Source: Brugia malayi (Eukaryota > Nematoda > Chromadorea > Rhabditida > Onchocercidae). From it: a stretch of 64,000 bases of DNA. Below are positions 1-13,211 of this stretch, one piece after another. Every line of letters begins with the position of its first letter. The first letter of the stretch is position 1. The notes beneath the pieces were generated by a model. It was given only the letters and a program-made list of their open reading frames with translations, made no database searches and was not told where the DNA came from. The stretch covers positions 9,353,721-9,417,720 of the forward strand of contig NW_025062479.1 of the NCBI RefSeq assembly GCF_000002995.4, read 5' to 3'. Made by a program: the position numbers and the translations under genes.

Positions 1-1454
1 CACAAATCTTAAAAAACTTTTGGAAAATGTATTAATTCAAGTAAGAAGCAATAAACTATGAATTTGGTCCTATGTTGAATGACTAGAATGGAACAATAAT
101 AGATTTATAAGGGATGGTCAAGTTTGGTCATGCCCGATTATTTATTTATATATATATATATGTAAATCAGAAGTAATAGTAACAACGATCGCAGCATGGA
201 TTATCTGGTTCAATGAGTATTGCTGAATTATTTATTTCAAATTACTAAAATTGAAATTGAGTTATTGACATTACCAATGAAACTTTTAACTCGTGTAAAA
301 TATCTGATAAAGGAGTAATTATTTTATTTTTTATATTCGTTTAGTGCAATTGTTATCAGAAATATTTTGAATTGCTAAATGCTTCTTTCGTATAAATAGT
401 TAATAATCGATTCCTGAAAAATGTTGATAAATATCATAATTGATACTAAGAAGTTGTTCAGTAATAAGAGATCTTTGGTGAATAAAAAAAAGTTCTGAAA
501 ATCCTTCTAGTGTATCAGAAATTATTAAAAATAAAGTAATATCTCATTCAGTATTCATTTCTAAATAGTATAATGATTAGTCAGGTAATTATCCTTTTTT
601 TTTGGTAACAGATTGCATTTTCTGATTTTTGAAATGTATCAATTTATAACGATGATATTTTACCATTATAAGGTTGAAGTCCATTTTTTGTTCCCATTTA
701 ATAATTGACTTCTGTTAATTTCGAAAAGAGATTCCTAAATTTTTATTCCATCCAGAATTTTTTTTCATATTTTTTAAGTTATAATTGCATTAAGTACAAA
801 AAGAAACTTTAGTTTGGTAGTCCATATTATCCTAAACGTTTTTCAGGTGAAACTTGACTGGATAATGACAAGTTCGAAACAGATCTCACTAATGTAACGT
901 CGCGGATGGACATTCATAACGACATTTTGTAAAATTTCAGGTTTTTAAATTGAGACTTCAGGGCAAACTTATATAATATTGTGTCATAACATCAATGTAT
1001 TAATTTATTGCAAGATTACTTGAATGATTAGATAATTTAAATAATATATTTTGAATATAAAGTGCAAATAAGTGAATCTAAATGAATACAACAGATATAT
1101 AGATATATTTTGTAATAATTGATAAGTGAATGATAATGACAAGAAATATTGTCAAGTTTGAATTAAAAGTGAGCAAATTATTATATTAATGATGTCTATT
1201 AGAAAATGTTAAATTTAATGATACATAATTAAGTTGATCGTATTACATTCAGGAATGCATGTGAAACACCGAATATGTCAACAAGACAGAAAACGCTCAT
1301 TAGCAGAAGAGTTTACATTTAATTTTGATTTTTTAATTTTACAAAAATTACTAAGCATTTTATTCAGCTATCCATTTTATAGGCTCAATAAAAAAATCAT
1401 TCATTGATTAAAATTCGAAAGTATATTCAATCGACAAACTTTCCAAACAACAAT
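1..1454. other. No gene recognised (left edge)
   Basis: AT-rich sequence with only short chance open frames. I found no exon with good splice sites and a protein-like composition. It may hold the promoter and 5' leader of the membrane-protein gene that begins at 1455. Confidence 0.5.
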
Positions 1455-2979
1455 ATGGATCGAGGTAATAATCATCCAGCTAAACAATTGGCCAATTATA
1501 AGTTAGCCAACACCTACACTTTTTTTGGTACTATTCACATTAAGGTATTGTTTTATTGGAAATTAAATCAAATTTTGATGCAAAAAGTTTCCATTTTTTG
1601 GTTTATTCACTATGTAAGGCGTTAACTAATTGCACTTTAATTTGACAATATTTCACATTCAAATGTAATAGAGTTGTTCAAATGTAGCAGCTTGAAGCTA
1701 AAAACTTGAGACTACCACTGTCTCATAACTTTTAACCTTTTTACTTCATATTTACTTGATTACATATGATATCATTCATTCGTGTCTAATTAAGTCAGAC
1801 TTACAACTTTATGCTGCAATATTATTTAAGTCGGTTTCGAATGTGTATTTATAAATTTCCAATGATTAAAATTAAATAACAAATTTTCAGACATCAGCAA
1901 CAGTGTTAATTTTATTTTACATGCTTTCATTAGCTGTTGCTGACTTGACAATTGATGTGACAACGATTGATTCATCGTCTTCTGTATATACAACTACCGC
2001 AAGTACAATAGCACTATTGGTAATATTATTAGCACAATATGGAATTTGGAAAGAATCGTCCTTGTGTTTATTACCATTGATATTTATTCAGGTCAGTAAT
2101 TCCGATATCCATTGAAAATATTACCTTTCATAAAAGCATATTATGTGAAACAACATTCAAATAAAATGATGCATAGTTGAAATTTTAATAAAATATTTTT
2201 AAGTTTTCATCTATATTTCAATTCTTTTCAACTAATCCTTAAATTTGTTATTTTAGGTAGTGTTAAGCGCAATGATGATATTAGCATTTGCTTTTTCGTG
2301 TTTCATTGAATTTTATTGCTTTCTTATTGAAGCTTGTAGAGGCGGTAATGTTTTTTTTTTTTGTAAAATTTTGAATAATTATTATTAGGGTAATAATTCA
2401 TCACCTCTTCTAAGATCATTTACTTTAACTTCTGTTAAATTACCAATCTTTTTTTAATCAACTCTTTTTTTCCTTTATCATCCATATGTATAATTAGCAT
2501 TACTTCACCCTACTAATTTAAACTAATATTACAATAAATGAAAAAGAATATTTTAGCCAATTTAGCCACTGGAAAATTAAACTTTGAATTATACTTACTC
2601 TCATTGTATTTTCAACATTTCAGACCGTTTTCTCATGGTTGGTATGGGAAGTGCTATATTTTGTGTGTCGCACTGTTATTGTATTGTAATCATATGGCTC
2701 TGTTGGAAATATTTTCGCTATATAGAAAAAGTAAGTTTTATAAAAACATTTACTGGGTCAATTCCTGTTTTTTTAAACGATATTATTTTTTTGCTACCCA
2801 AACATTTATTTAATCCACTTTCAACTTTTCCACCATAATATGTTCTTATCATATTGATAACCTAATTTTCCTTCTAGAAAGCAGAATTAAAACAAACATG
2901 GCATATTGAAACAATTGATGATGACATTGATGAAAATGTTCTGATTGATAATATACCACTTAATGCAAATTTTACTTAG
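1455..2979 (+). CDS. Small four-helix membrane protein, nematode type
   Basis: Five exons join in phase: 1455-1544, 1891-2091, 2257-2344, 2624-2730 and 2878-2979, giving 195 aa. The start ATG opens a hydrophilic N-terminus (MDRGNNHPAK) that ends in FFGTIHIK. Four hydrophobic segments follow: roughly residues 32-45, 66-83, 93-120 and 127-153. A Ser/Thr-rich loop lies between the first two, and the acidic C-terminal tail contains DDDIDENVLIDN. The layout (cytosolic tail, helix, outside loop, three helices, short tail) resembles LAPTM-like and other nematode tetraspan families. That is a resemblance only and I cannot assign a function. An AATAAA at 3158 is a plausible polyadenylation signal. The gene at 4736-7236 on the other strand has the same design. 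Confidence 0.72.
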
Positions 2980-3758
2980 TGTTAATTAATTGATCGACAG
3001 TTCTATTTCTTTGTGCATCATTAATATTAATTGTAAATTATTATTGGCAAATTTGCAGTTCTTGTTCTACATATCTCATTAATGTAAATTTTAAAAAGCA
3101 ATCTTCTCCACTCCAAAATTCCTTCGCTTTAGTCATAAAGCGCTTCAATAATCCCGAAATAAAAATCTGATTCTTGTGTAACATTCATAAATTATCGACA
3201 CATTTTTCCCTTCAACATCTCTATATATCTTTTCTGTCCTATTGTTCTATTCGTTTTTGTCAACTTTACAGTATTTCTACCTCTTACTCTTTTTATTTTA
3301 TTGAAGGTTATATTTAAAAATAATTTTGTAAAAAAAAAAAAACAATAAATTGGAAAATTTTACTATTTCAGAAACAACTATACCATATAGATCAGTTGTC
3401 CTGTCAGACTGTCACAGTACACTTGAGCATTTATGAAATACAAAATATACATCTACTTTCGATCCACAGTTCCCAGTTCAATAAGATTCATTCCTAAAAG
3501 AGAGTCAAACTTCTGCGTAGATGAAATACAAGCGGAAAATCTAAATATAATCACCAGAAATTTGAGGAGCGGTATATCATTTTGTAAGAAAGTTCTATTT
3601 CAATTATCTTATAGCAGGTTTTACTTTTAATTCAACTTTCCCAGTACAAAACTGTAATTTCAATTGTAAAAGTGCTGCGCTTATTTTTGTACCAATTCAA
3701 TTAGTGTTTGAAGAACATATATACTGAGCAACATATAACTATTTTTAATGCTTGTAAG

Positions 3759-3854
3759 GAATCTCGTTTACCAAGTAAAAAAATAACAAATTCTTCTACA
3801 CACAATTAAGTGCTGATAATAAACCACTCTATGTAAAATATAGCAGCAATTGAA
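3759..3854 (+). repeat. Direct repeat, copy 1 (96 bp)
   Basis: Matches 4161-4256 with 7 differences and no gaps, about 93% identity. The copies are offset by 402 bp, so about 300 bp of unrelated sequence separates them. No target duplication or terminal structure is evident. Confidence 0.85.
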
Positions 3855-4160
3855 ATTCCATTGAAAAATTATTTAAGCATATAAAAAATATGTAATGAAT
3901 ATAAACGTTAATACTTAACGTATGTTTTTCCATTCAACAAAATTTTCATTATTTTCTGCATCAAAGCGAGTTTGAGTAATACCTTACCATGACATACTTA
4001 TTGATTATTATATCATAACAATTATGTGCAATTTTCATAATTCATTCTCGTTTTCTTTTTTTTTTCCACTCATGTAATATACTAAATTGTTGTTGACATC
4101 ATTCTTCCAATATCTAATTATTTTTGTTTAAAATATTCTATCTTTATAACATAATGAAAG

Positions 4161-4256
4161 AAATCTCGTTTACCAAATAAAAAAATAACAAATTCTTCTG
4201 CACACAATTAAGTACTGATAATAAATCACTCTATGTAAAATATTGCAACAATTGAA
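4161..4256 (+). repeat. Direct repeat, copy 2 (96 bp)
   Basis: Second copy of the repeat at 3759-3854, same orientation. It could be a local segmental duplication or two members of a dispersed non-coding family. Confidence 0.85.
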
Positions 4257-4735
4257 TAATGTTTGGCTAAATGAAAACAATTCAAAGCAGGTGTTAAAAA
4301 TTGTGGGAAGTCGAAGAAAGTATCAAATAATGATTAACTGATTCATGATCAATTGCTGTTGGCGTTATCTTTCTCAATCGTTTCGCATTGTTCCTTTTCA
4401 GATAAATAATTACAGTAGCAACAGCTAATGAATAATAGTAAGACCTGTAATCATTTAATTATTCAGCTTTGTGCTGATAATTTGATTTAATTTATTAGCA
4501 CATTACTTATTTTGATTGGTGATAAAAGTCTTAAAAGCAAAAAGGACTAAACAAAAAAGCTCGCAGTGTCATTTGTCAAAAATCCTATTTAAAACCATTC
4601 ATTACTAGTTGTGCATTTATGTTACTTAGGAAATTTTTCCTTTTTTTTTGAAATGTTTGTAATTTAATGCACTGATTAATAAGCTGTATTCCTCATACAT
4701 GAAATTGATGAGTAGAAATGGAAGAAAGGATAAGT

Positions 4736-7236
4736 TCAGACAATTACTTTATTTATTGAAAATAAATGATTCACCTGAAATGAAAAAAATACCAATAGTG
4801 ATATGAAAATGATTCGTTCAACTTGACTGAACAACACTAAATGATTACTACAAATAGCATCGCTACCGCAATCACCGCTAAAGCTTTCCTCTGATCCAGA
4901 ACGCCACTGAGATATTAGGGTTGCATGTATCTAAAATGTTTTAAAAAAATTTTAATTATATAAGAAAAATTAAAATATTCAAAAAAAAAAAAAAAAAAAA
5001 ATTATACTGCAGGCTTTTTAATAGCCTAAAATCGGTTATCATTCAAAGGCTAGAATTCCTACAAGAGACAAAGAAACAACAACTGTCAGTCAAATTATTT
5101 CACTGAATTAGCTATAAAAGGAACAGTCAACCAACGATTTCAGAATTCAAAATTCAATGAAGTTTTTCTTATTTTAATTTTATTCCTAATGTTGAAAATT
5201 TATCGAAAATTTACCTTATGTTGATTGGCAAGAGCGAAAGCTGACAGACTAAGCTGAACAAATATTTGTACCAGCAACATCACTATGTACTGAAAATGAA
5301 ACAATTATTTGGATAGTGTAAAATTATGCTTAGATTGAACAAAATTTAAATTATATAAGATTTAAATAGTATTTGATTGCAAATTTTGTAATCCATTTTT
5401 CACTGACGTACTATCTATATTCTCTCTCTTCCATTATAAACAAAATTTCTCGGACTTCAAAAGTTAAAAATGCTCTTAATGTTAGTGAAAAAAGTGTGAT
5501 AGCATAATGAGTACAGGATTTGCCGATCTTGCGTTATTTATCTGCTTTTAGTTTTTATCAATATGAGTGAAAAATAGATGGAATGGAATATATTGCTAAA
5601 TTATCATAAAAATTAGTCAGTTTTCTCTAATTGATTGCATGTTAGATAAAACTTAACAACCGTTTAGCAATTCATCAAAAACATTCGCGTTGCTTATCGT
5701 TAATACCGAAATTATGTTGAATTGATTTTAGATTTTAAAGAAATCAGATTTTAGATTTGAAGCAAGAAAAAAAATTGTTTATAGATATGCTGTAAATGTT
5801 AGAAATTAATTACAGATGACCTCTACCAATGTAGTATTAATAGGAAATTGGAAGAAATTTAGTCAATATACATATCAATTTATTTCACTGAAATACATAT
5901 CAATAATGACTAATTTCCTTTTATTGGATATTTTTATAAAGAAATTAATTTTTCAGGTTTTCCATTAATTCCTTGCCATATCAATAACTCATTCAGTGAA
6001 CTCAGAAAATTACACTTACCAGAAACATACAAAATGAGCTACACAATATCAATGATACAATTCCGAGTACCGATAATAAAAATATTGAAATACTCGTTGC
6101 GCCAACAAAAAACACGGCAAGTGAATACTAAAATGTGTGCCATTTATAATTTAGTTGTTGCTTATGGATGTATTTAAAAAGAAGTATTTCAGATACATTA
6201 ATAGCTCTAAAAATCAATTTTTCATATTTTGAAATGTATAGAATTTTACATGATGTTCACTTCATCCTATCGATAAACATACCTGATGATGATCCGCAAC
6301 AGGATTAGGAGAAATTCCCGCGATTGGAGGTGAAAACCATGAGAATACAGCAATCAATAATGAAAAAATCGAAATTAACTGTAATGAATATGTTTATAAA
6401 AAGTATTCGAAGAAGTCTAGAATGTTTTTCTCTCTTTCCATTGATTTTGAGAGAGAGAAAAAAGAAAGAAAGGGAATGAAATTTTAGGAATACTTGCTTA
6501 TAACGATCGCTCTAATAATCGATTGAACTGATATCAATGTTAAAAAAGGAAAAAAAAAATTAAGTTGAAATTCCCCACAGACGATGATGACCAGCAGTTG
6601 ATGGTTGCCTTATCAATTAGACATCATTCAAAGAGTAGTTAACCATCTCTAATGCTTCTTCATCCAACTAAACTATACGATGTCTGGACATTTAAAATTA
6701 CTTAAGCTCTTATTTAATACCAAAATTAAAAAACTTAAGAGAAAAAAAAAAAAAAACTTGGAGTAATTTAATAAGCATTAATATATTTGATGTGACAAGT
6801 TTGTAACTGCCAAAATATGCATATTGACAATCATATTAGTATCTTTCTCAAATTCTCTCTTTTCATGCTTATTTGAATGTATTTGCTCAAATTTTCATAA
6901 TGAAATAAAATAAATTAAATAAAGAAGCAAGGGAGAGAAAGAAAAATAGAGAGCTTTCATTTATTTTCTAGAAATGGAGAAAAAGAAAAATAATAATGAA
7001 TAAATTCACATGTGATTGATGGAAATGATTGATGGAATCACTGAATTTAGTGATTGTTAAATCAATAAGAAAATAAAATACGTCATATTTTGTAAACAGC
7101 AAAAAAAATTGGTATGATTGGCCGAAATTTTTTTTTCTTTTTCAGGATAAATAATATAATATTAACTTACCGCAAATATGGAATTGAATGTGAGCGCAGT
7201 AATTTTCAATTGTTGGATGAAGAAAGTAGGGAGCAT
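4736..7236 (-). CDS. Small multi-helix membrane protein, second gene
   Basis: Five exons join in phase 0 on the minus strand: 7171-7236, 6283-6378, 6020-6127, 5215-5289 and 4736-4930, giving 179 aa. The start is MLPTFFIQQLK. Helices run at about residues 12-38, 57-75, 78-94 and 96-110, with a Pro-rich loop (PPIAGISPNP) after the first. The tail is Ser/acidic (SGSEESFSGDCGSD). The exact 3' end is less certain, because the last 30 codons read on as hydrophobic sequence and may be intron retention. An intron lies between helix 2 and helix 3, as in the gene at 1455-2979, so the two may be distant relatives. Function unknown. Confidence 0.65.
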
Positions 7237-7471
7237 AGAGAGGAAGAAAGAAAGAGGTTGAAGGAAAGAGAGAGAGAGAGGGAGGATAGGAGGGAAAGGT
7301 ATAAGCTGATACGATTCTTCCTGTGATAATAAATAAATGAATTAGTTCATCAAATACAATTCGTCTTGTAATTTGATTAAGAAGTTTACGAAAAACTTGC
7401 GAAGCGAATGATCAACAACTCTTGCAGTAGTGAACATTATTCTCAACATCTGCACCATGTGCTTATGTTTG

Positions 7472-7512
<41 letters not shown>

Positions 7513-8717
7513 GCGTGTATGTATGTATTACATGTATGGCAGCTACATCTTGTACACTCGTATTCGGTATGAGTAAATTTCTGTGAGCATTCTAAATATT
7601 ACATTCTTCACTTCTGATACAGCTGGACTGAATCATCGAAAAGAAAAAAAAGTGATACATAACTGAAAAATTGCTTTGACTTTCAATAATACATCCTTGC
7701 ACCTGTTAGAACACCACTGTTTCGATTCCCTCTTTAAAGTGATAATTCTATTCTCAATGCAGTTGAATTTGATAGTTCTGTTTCCTTTTTCTTAAAACAC
7801 AAAAAACAAGTTTTCACAGCTGCACTTACTCATTAGCAACTTCCCTATGAAAGTGACTTTAAACGAAAGATAGAAAAGAGGAATTTGTTATTAAGTCTAT
7901 TAGATAAATTAAACGTGGTAGTATTAGTTTGCAATATGTGACACACAGCAAATGTCGGGAAGATGCGCCATTACGGTCGCAAAAAAAAAAGACTTATTTT
8001 ATATGAAGCTATTATATGAAATTATTATATTCTATTAAAATACGAAACAATACCAAAAATACAACTATTCAGATAGGAAATTTACTAATTCCACAAAAGC
8101 AACAATATATTATGCATATTATGCACATCAAATCGCTACATTAGAGAGATTAATGCTTAATAACTTGAAAAACATGAAGTTTACATCTATGGTGCTTCCA
8201 ACTATGACACTTGAATAAAGTTTTAGACAAATAAATTAGATTCATAAAGTTTTAGATCAGCAGATAAATGTGGTAATGAATTCTATGTACAAACAAAATC
8301 GATATCTCGTAATTTATGCAAGACACTGACATTTTGTAACTATCACTGAAACTAAACTGTCCAGTCATCCGTACCCTTCAGCAATGACTGACTGTCAGAT
8401 ATCATATCTGTCCAGTCATCTCCTTGAAACTTTGAGACTTTTATTAATCACCAGTCCTTACAAAATATAACATGATAAACTGACAAGAACTACAAGAGAT
8501 TATTTATAAAAGTTTAAATATTGTGTTTTTTTTTTTTTCCTGTTTCTTTATATAAAAAGTCATGCTGTATCTCTTATTTGGTACCTGATTAAAGTATAGA
8601 AAAAGAACTATGTAAATCTGTCTAGGAATTCACTTTCAACATATAACATAATCCAATGCATCCATATTGATTTCACAACAATCTGAATTTAAAAAGCAAT
8701 GGAAATTGTCAAAGGCA
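7237..8717. other. Intergenic region, simple repeats
   Basis: Holds a purine-rich GA tract (about 7240-7310), a TA dinucleotide run and probably the 3' UTR of the STAT gene, whose stop codon is at 8718-8720. No coding exon recognised. Confidence 0.5.
7478..7511. repeat. TA dinucleotide microsatellite
   Basis: Uninterrupted alternating T and A for 34 bases, flanked by GTATG/ACGCG sequence. Confidence 0.95.
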
Positions 8718-11700
8718 TTAATCTTCCATACTGTCACCAAATTTACTTAATGAACTGTTGCAGCCATCAATAAACGATATGTCGACAAGTTGGAGAGGTT
8801 GACTGGGAAGCTGTGCATAAAATCCTGGCCCTAGTAAAGCCTCAACATCGCTTTCAAAACTGCTTGACAATACCGATATTACTTCTTCATTATTATAATT
8901 CTCATTCCTGCAAACAGCATCAACTTAACAAAGAAGAAATTCATATTAAAATTCCACCGGTACATAGCATGGTAAAGGAAATAAATATAAATGAACACTT
9001 TAAAAGAAAAAAAAGATTTATATGCATGGTAACGCTTAGATCTGAAATTCTCAAACTTCACATCTATCTTACATCTCCTGCCACCTTCAATTCATAACCA
9101 TTTTATATATCTTACATGTGTCACCATCTTGCAATTATTCGAGTGATTGTGCACCCGTCTCTCAAATATTAAAATTAATATTACAAATTAAAAATACATT
9201 AACGGACATTTCCGCAGACTGAGTTCGAGCAATTATCTCTCCGGGGGACCAATCCAATTTAGTTTGTGTTGAGAATGACAGTAATGGGCTATCTCTACCA
9301 GTTTGACATCCAGATCTTCTGCAAAAATTGATCTAATATTTCAAGAAATATGAATTAAAAACAGAATTCATTTTAAATAAGTAAACTATATACAAAGTAT
9401 CAAAAACGATTTATCAGTACTATATTTAAAACAAAACAAAACGTTTGTTACCCGCCAGTTTTTGCAACCATGACGATTTCGGACTGAATGTAGCCCGTTG
9501 GAGACAAAGATTTCTGCCGTTCTTCAGTTTCAAAATATCGCAACATGTCTTCCTTGTCGATATCCGGATATAGATACCTGCATGTGATATTACTAAGTAG
9601 GATACCTATAATTTTTAACAATTTTAGTCAAATGTTTATAATACTCAACTGATGTCAGAAAGTTAGATACCTGACCTGCTTTAGAAAGCGATTCTTAATA
9701 TTGACATTAATAAAATACAAAAGACAAGAAAATTTCTGCAGAAAAAGATTTGGTTATCAAAATAATTACTTGATATCTTTTAATTGTGGGCACGATGCAA
9801 TACGCTGAGCTAGAGAAAATTGATCGAGATCTTTTATAGAGAATGGTGAAAGATGAAAAGGCACTGTAAGAGACAAAAATTATTTGAATTAATATTTATA
9901 AAGAATAATTTCGTGAGGAAAACGGATGTGACCACAGAGTCCACCATATAACATTTAATTCAGGCATGAAGATAAAAATGGAATTACCTTTACCACCTTC
10001 ATCATCGCAGACAAAACCAATACTAACAGCACCAGTTTGAGTATCACTAAAACGCAGAAGAAATGTAGGATGGGGAGTTCTGACCATTTGTGACGATGCA
10101 TCTTGTTTACTTATAAAACCGATTAGCCACCCTGGAATATGACAAATAAAAACTTTCAAATCCTAAATCAGAATAGAGAGTTATATTAGTTATTCGATAG
10201 TAATACATGGACATGAAAGTTAAAAAAAAGTCGAGAACAAACCTTCATCCCAAAACTTCAAAAGTTTATGCTTGATAAGTTGCATAATAGCGAAAAACCA
10301 TTCCCAAAACGAGAAATTAACGTCATCCCGCAAATTTTGCTAAATGTAAGACATAACGATTTCTACACGATGAAATTAGTCCATTACAAAATCTAATTAC
10401 AATATCTCATCACAGAATAAAACCAATCAAGTGCTAAACCAACAATTTTGATAATGCAACTGGTTCTACATAGACAGAAGATAAAGCTGCATGTCGAAAT
10501 TATGCCAACCTTCGCAAACCGATGCAAGGTTATTAGTTTTCTTTCTTCATCGGCAGAAACCTTTAATTTCTCAGCCATGTAACAAAGATCTGAATCGCTG
10601 ATTGCTCGCTCTGCACCAGTTGAAATCGCAAATTTATGACGAAGTACTTGACCAAGTTCTTTCCACGATACAGAAACTATTTCCGGCGACAAAGTCGTAC
10701 GATTCTGAAACCAGACATTTATGATGATTAGTATCTGTAGTTATAAAAAATACTAATGATGACGAAGAACTATTATATTACGAACCACATCAGAAAAAGC
10801 CCTCTGCCAAAGTATGGCTCCCTGTGCATCACAATCTTGACTTCCATGTACTGTAACCATAATTGGTAATGACAATGTCCAAACATCGAACTTCCCAAGA
10901 TTGCCAAGTTGAAATGGGGTTATATGAAAAATTAATGCATATTTCTGGTCAATAGCCGTCTGTGAATTCACTATCACTTTGCAGTCCCCTTGTCCACCTT
11001 TTGGTGGCGGTTTTCGATGCGCAATACGCGTCAGCTTCTATAAATCCATCACGAGGGCGATCAAAATTGTAACACAGTAGCTTCATTAACACTATATTCT
11101 ACTTCACAACAAGAAGATTCATGAAATCATTATCGTCTGCTCTGTACCAATAACTACAAAAAAAAAAAAAAAACCACCAACAGGACATGCGCTTCAAGGA
11201 ATAATCAAGCAATTACATAGAAATTGTGAACAACCTGTATGTCTGCATGGAACAGATTGAATATCACAAAAACTGAACTCACAGAATTGCTAAATTTTGC
11301 AGACATGTGTCCTTTATCGTCAGTAGTTATTTTTTCGAAATCGTTACTTATGGAACCAACGGTTTTACTGAAAACACAGGATTTACTGAAATTGAATATC
11401 AGAAAAACTGAACTCAGAGAATTGTAAACTGGATCATCTTTTCTCACTCATAATTAACTTACACGTTTTTTTCGGACAGCTGTGCAGTACTAAGCAACCG
11501 AGCTTCTTCCTCAGCAATGATCCGAACAGTGACATTAGTATTGACAAGATGCTGTTTGATGCCCAATTTGTCGCCAATAAGAAGTCTCACTTCAGCAAGA
11601 AATTTATGCTGCGTTTTCAAAACTGGTTCAGGTTGGATTGCAACAATAAAACTTTGAGAAACCAACATACACAATAACTTCGTTAGATTATCCAGTATCG

Positions 11701-13211
11701 AATTCAAATTTGTAGTCTGTGCCACATGACCACTTATTTGTGGACCTAAAGAAGTCCTTAAATTAAAATCTGTTAATTCCCTATACATGAAAAAATGAAC
11801 TTCAGAATGCCTGAACCAGGATTTTTTCGCCATCACCTTTAGCATGTATGAAGACTTACCTTCGAGAATGCAGACATTCTTTACTCTAAGAAAATTTTTT
11901 ACTCCAATATGTGAAACGAAGTGAAAAACCATATAACGATAAAGTTAAGCAATGAAAACAAGCAAAAATCAGTTTTCCTCTTAAGAAAAAAAGAAAAAAA
12001 AAGCCGACCTCGCCGAAGCAAATCCATCTGCCAGCACGCGTATGTTCTCAGCTGCCAGTTCTGTTCCGCTAACATTTCGAATCTTCAAAAGGAAATATGT
12101 TTACGACATGAAATAACTCGCTACAAATAACAGAAACATCGACAACTGGGACAATGGAAAACTTAACAACATAAAACTAATATTCCATGTGCAGCCTACT
12201 AGCTAAATTTAGGTACTGGAGACAGAGAAATGCCGCAGAAATAGCACGCATCACTACTGCGAATAACGATCGAGCAGTTCGAGGTCTCAAACTTCATTTT
12301 TCATTTTAGCACACAGTGAATTATATTCAATAACACTAAAGTAACGAGTATTCAGAACATGAAAAAACTATACGCTACGTTAAAGAGGAATAAGTAACTT
12401 CAAACAAGCCAGTAGAGAAAGGAATGCTAACTCTGTTTGTATTTCATCAATCATACAATCGCGTTCTTCAAACGGCACACCAACTTGCTGAAGCTTTTGT
12501 CTGTTTTTCCAATCATACAGATAATCACTAATGAGCTGATTTTGTAACAATGCGACATTATGCACACCTTCATTCAGCTTCTGCGTCAGATTACATCTTT
12601 TCTCCATAAGTGCATTGTACAGCTGGCTTGCCCGCTTCTGCATATCACTCACTGATATCCGCGCCTGTGACAATTTGTCATCCCTATAACAATTTGACCG
12701 ATTCATCCAATATGACAAAGCAATTTCGGCCATAATTAAATACCGCAAAAAAATGGTCATAACTGAAGGACGATTAAGATAAGGTGTAATAACATAAAGT
12801 GTCTGTTTACGTCGGTAACTATTCTTTTTATTCTTTTCTTCTCTGCTTACCGCACTATGTAAACTCACACGTGGCAAGTTTAGAAGAAAAGTTACGAGAA
12901 AGATGAAATATAAAGTAAGATAGTATGAAAAACGCTTTTTATCTCGACTACCTCCCTGTTTGTTTCATGTACCATGATATCCTTATGCAACATGCATTTA
13001 GCAGAAGCTGCGAAAATCTCGAAATCAAAAACAATATATTAGTTGCTTACTGGTGATCATGTTCAAGCTTGCTCACAGCAAATTGCATTCGATGTAATTC
13101 TGTCAAATCATTCACGAAACGACCCTGCATATCCTTGTTCTCTTCCCAAAGCGTGTGACATTCCTTTGTCAAATCAAGCAACGCTGTTTTGATTTCACCA
13201 TAGCATAACAT
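8718..13211 (-). CDS. sta-1: STAT transcription factor (STA-1-like)
   Basis: Thirteen exons join without a phase conflict: 13051-13211, 12432-12683, 12009-12082, 11463-11769, 11283-11367, 10786-11037, 10510-10704, 10243-10339, 9988-10131, 9770-9863, 9452-9577, 9220-9318 and 8718-8907. The product is 691 aa. Order of parts: coiled coil (ex 1-3), immunoglobulin-like DNA-binding domain (ex 4-6, with GHMSAKFSNS and LTRIAHRKPPPKGG), linker (ex 7-8, FWEWFFAIMQLIKHKLLKFW), SH2 domain (ex 9, FLLRFSDTQTGAVSIGF with the phosphate-binding Arg), then KYLYPDID and the tyrosine site TGYIQSEIV. That site lines up with the phosphotyrosine of animal STATs. The protein starts at the coiled coil, so the N-terminal oligomerisation domain is absent, as reported for C. 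elegans STA-1. It should be a nuclear regulator switched on by tyrosine phosphorylation. The donor of exon 12 is weak; a second choice 12 bp further (9208) is also in phase. Confidence 0.93.
11256..11290. repeat. Short direct repeat at a STAT exon donor
   Basis: About 34 bp, matching 11391-11424 with only a few mismatches. This copy covers the 5' splice site of STAT exon 5 and its first intron bases; the other copy lies in the intron on the far side of that exon. Confidence 0.75.
11391..11424. repeat. Short direct repeat, intronic partner
   Basis: Partner of 11256-11290. Here the splice-donor GT is CT, so it cannot serve as a donor. Confidence 0.75.

Larger units (their letters stand above)
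2980..4735. other. Convergent intergenic region with a duplicated segment
   Basis: This lies between the 3' ends of two convergent membrane-protein genes. It holds the 3' UTR of the left gene and two copies of a 96-bp direct repeat, annotated separately. No further coding exon could be supported; the open frame at 3433-3630 lacks splice support and looks like noise. Confidence 0.5.

Noticed and set aside
7114..7326. Plus-strand frame rich in Arg/Glu
   Set aside because: It is the read-through of a GA purine tract and overlaps exon 1 of the minus-strand membrane protein.
9896..10162. Longer SH2 exon that includes upstream codons (DLKVFICHIP)
   Set aside because: Joining at 10162 breaks the phase with the linker exon. 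The acceptor TATTCCAG at 10132 restores phase and gives the expected DEGWLIGFIS.
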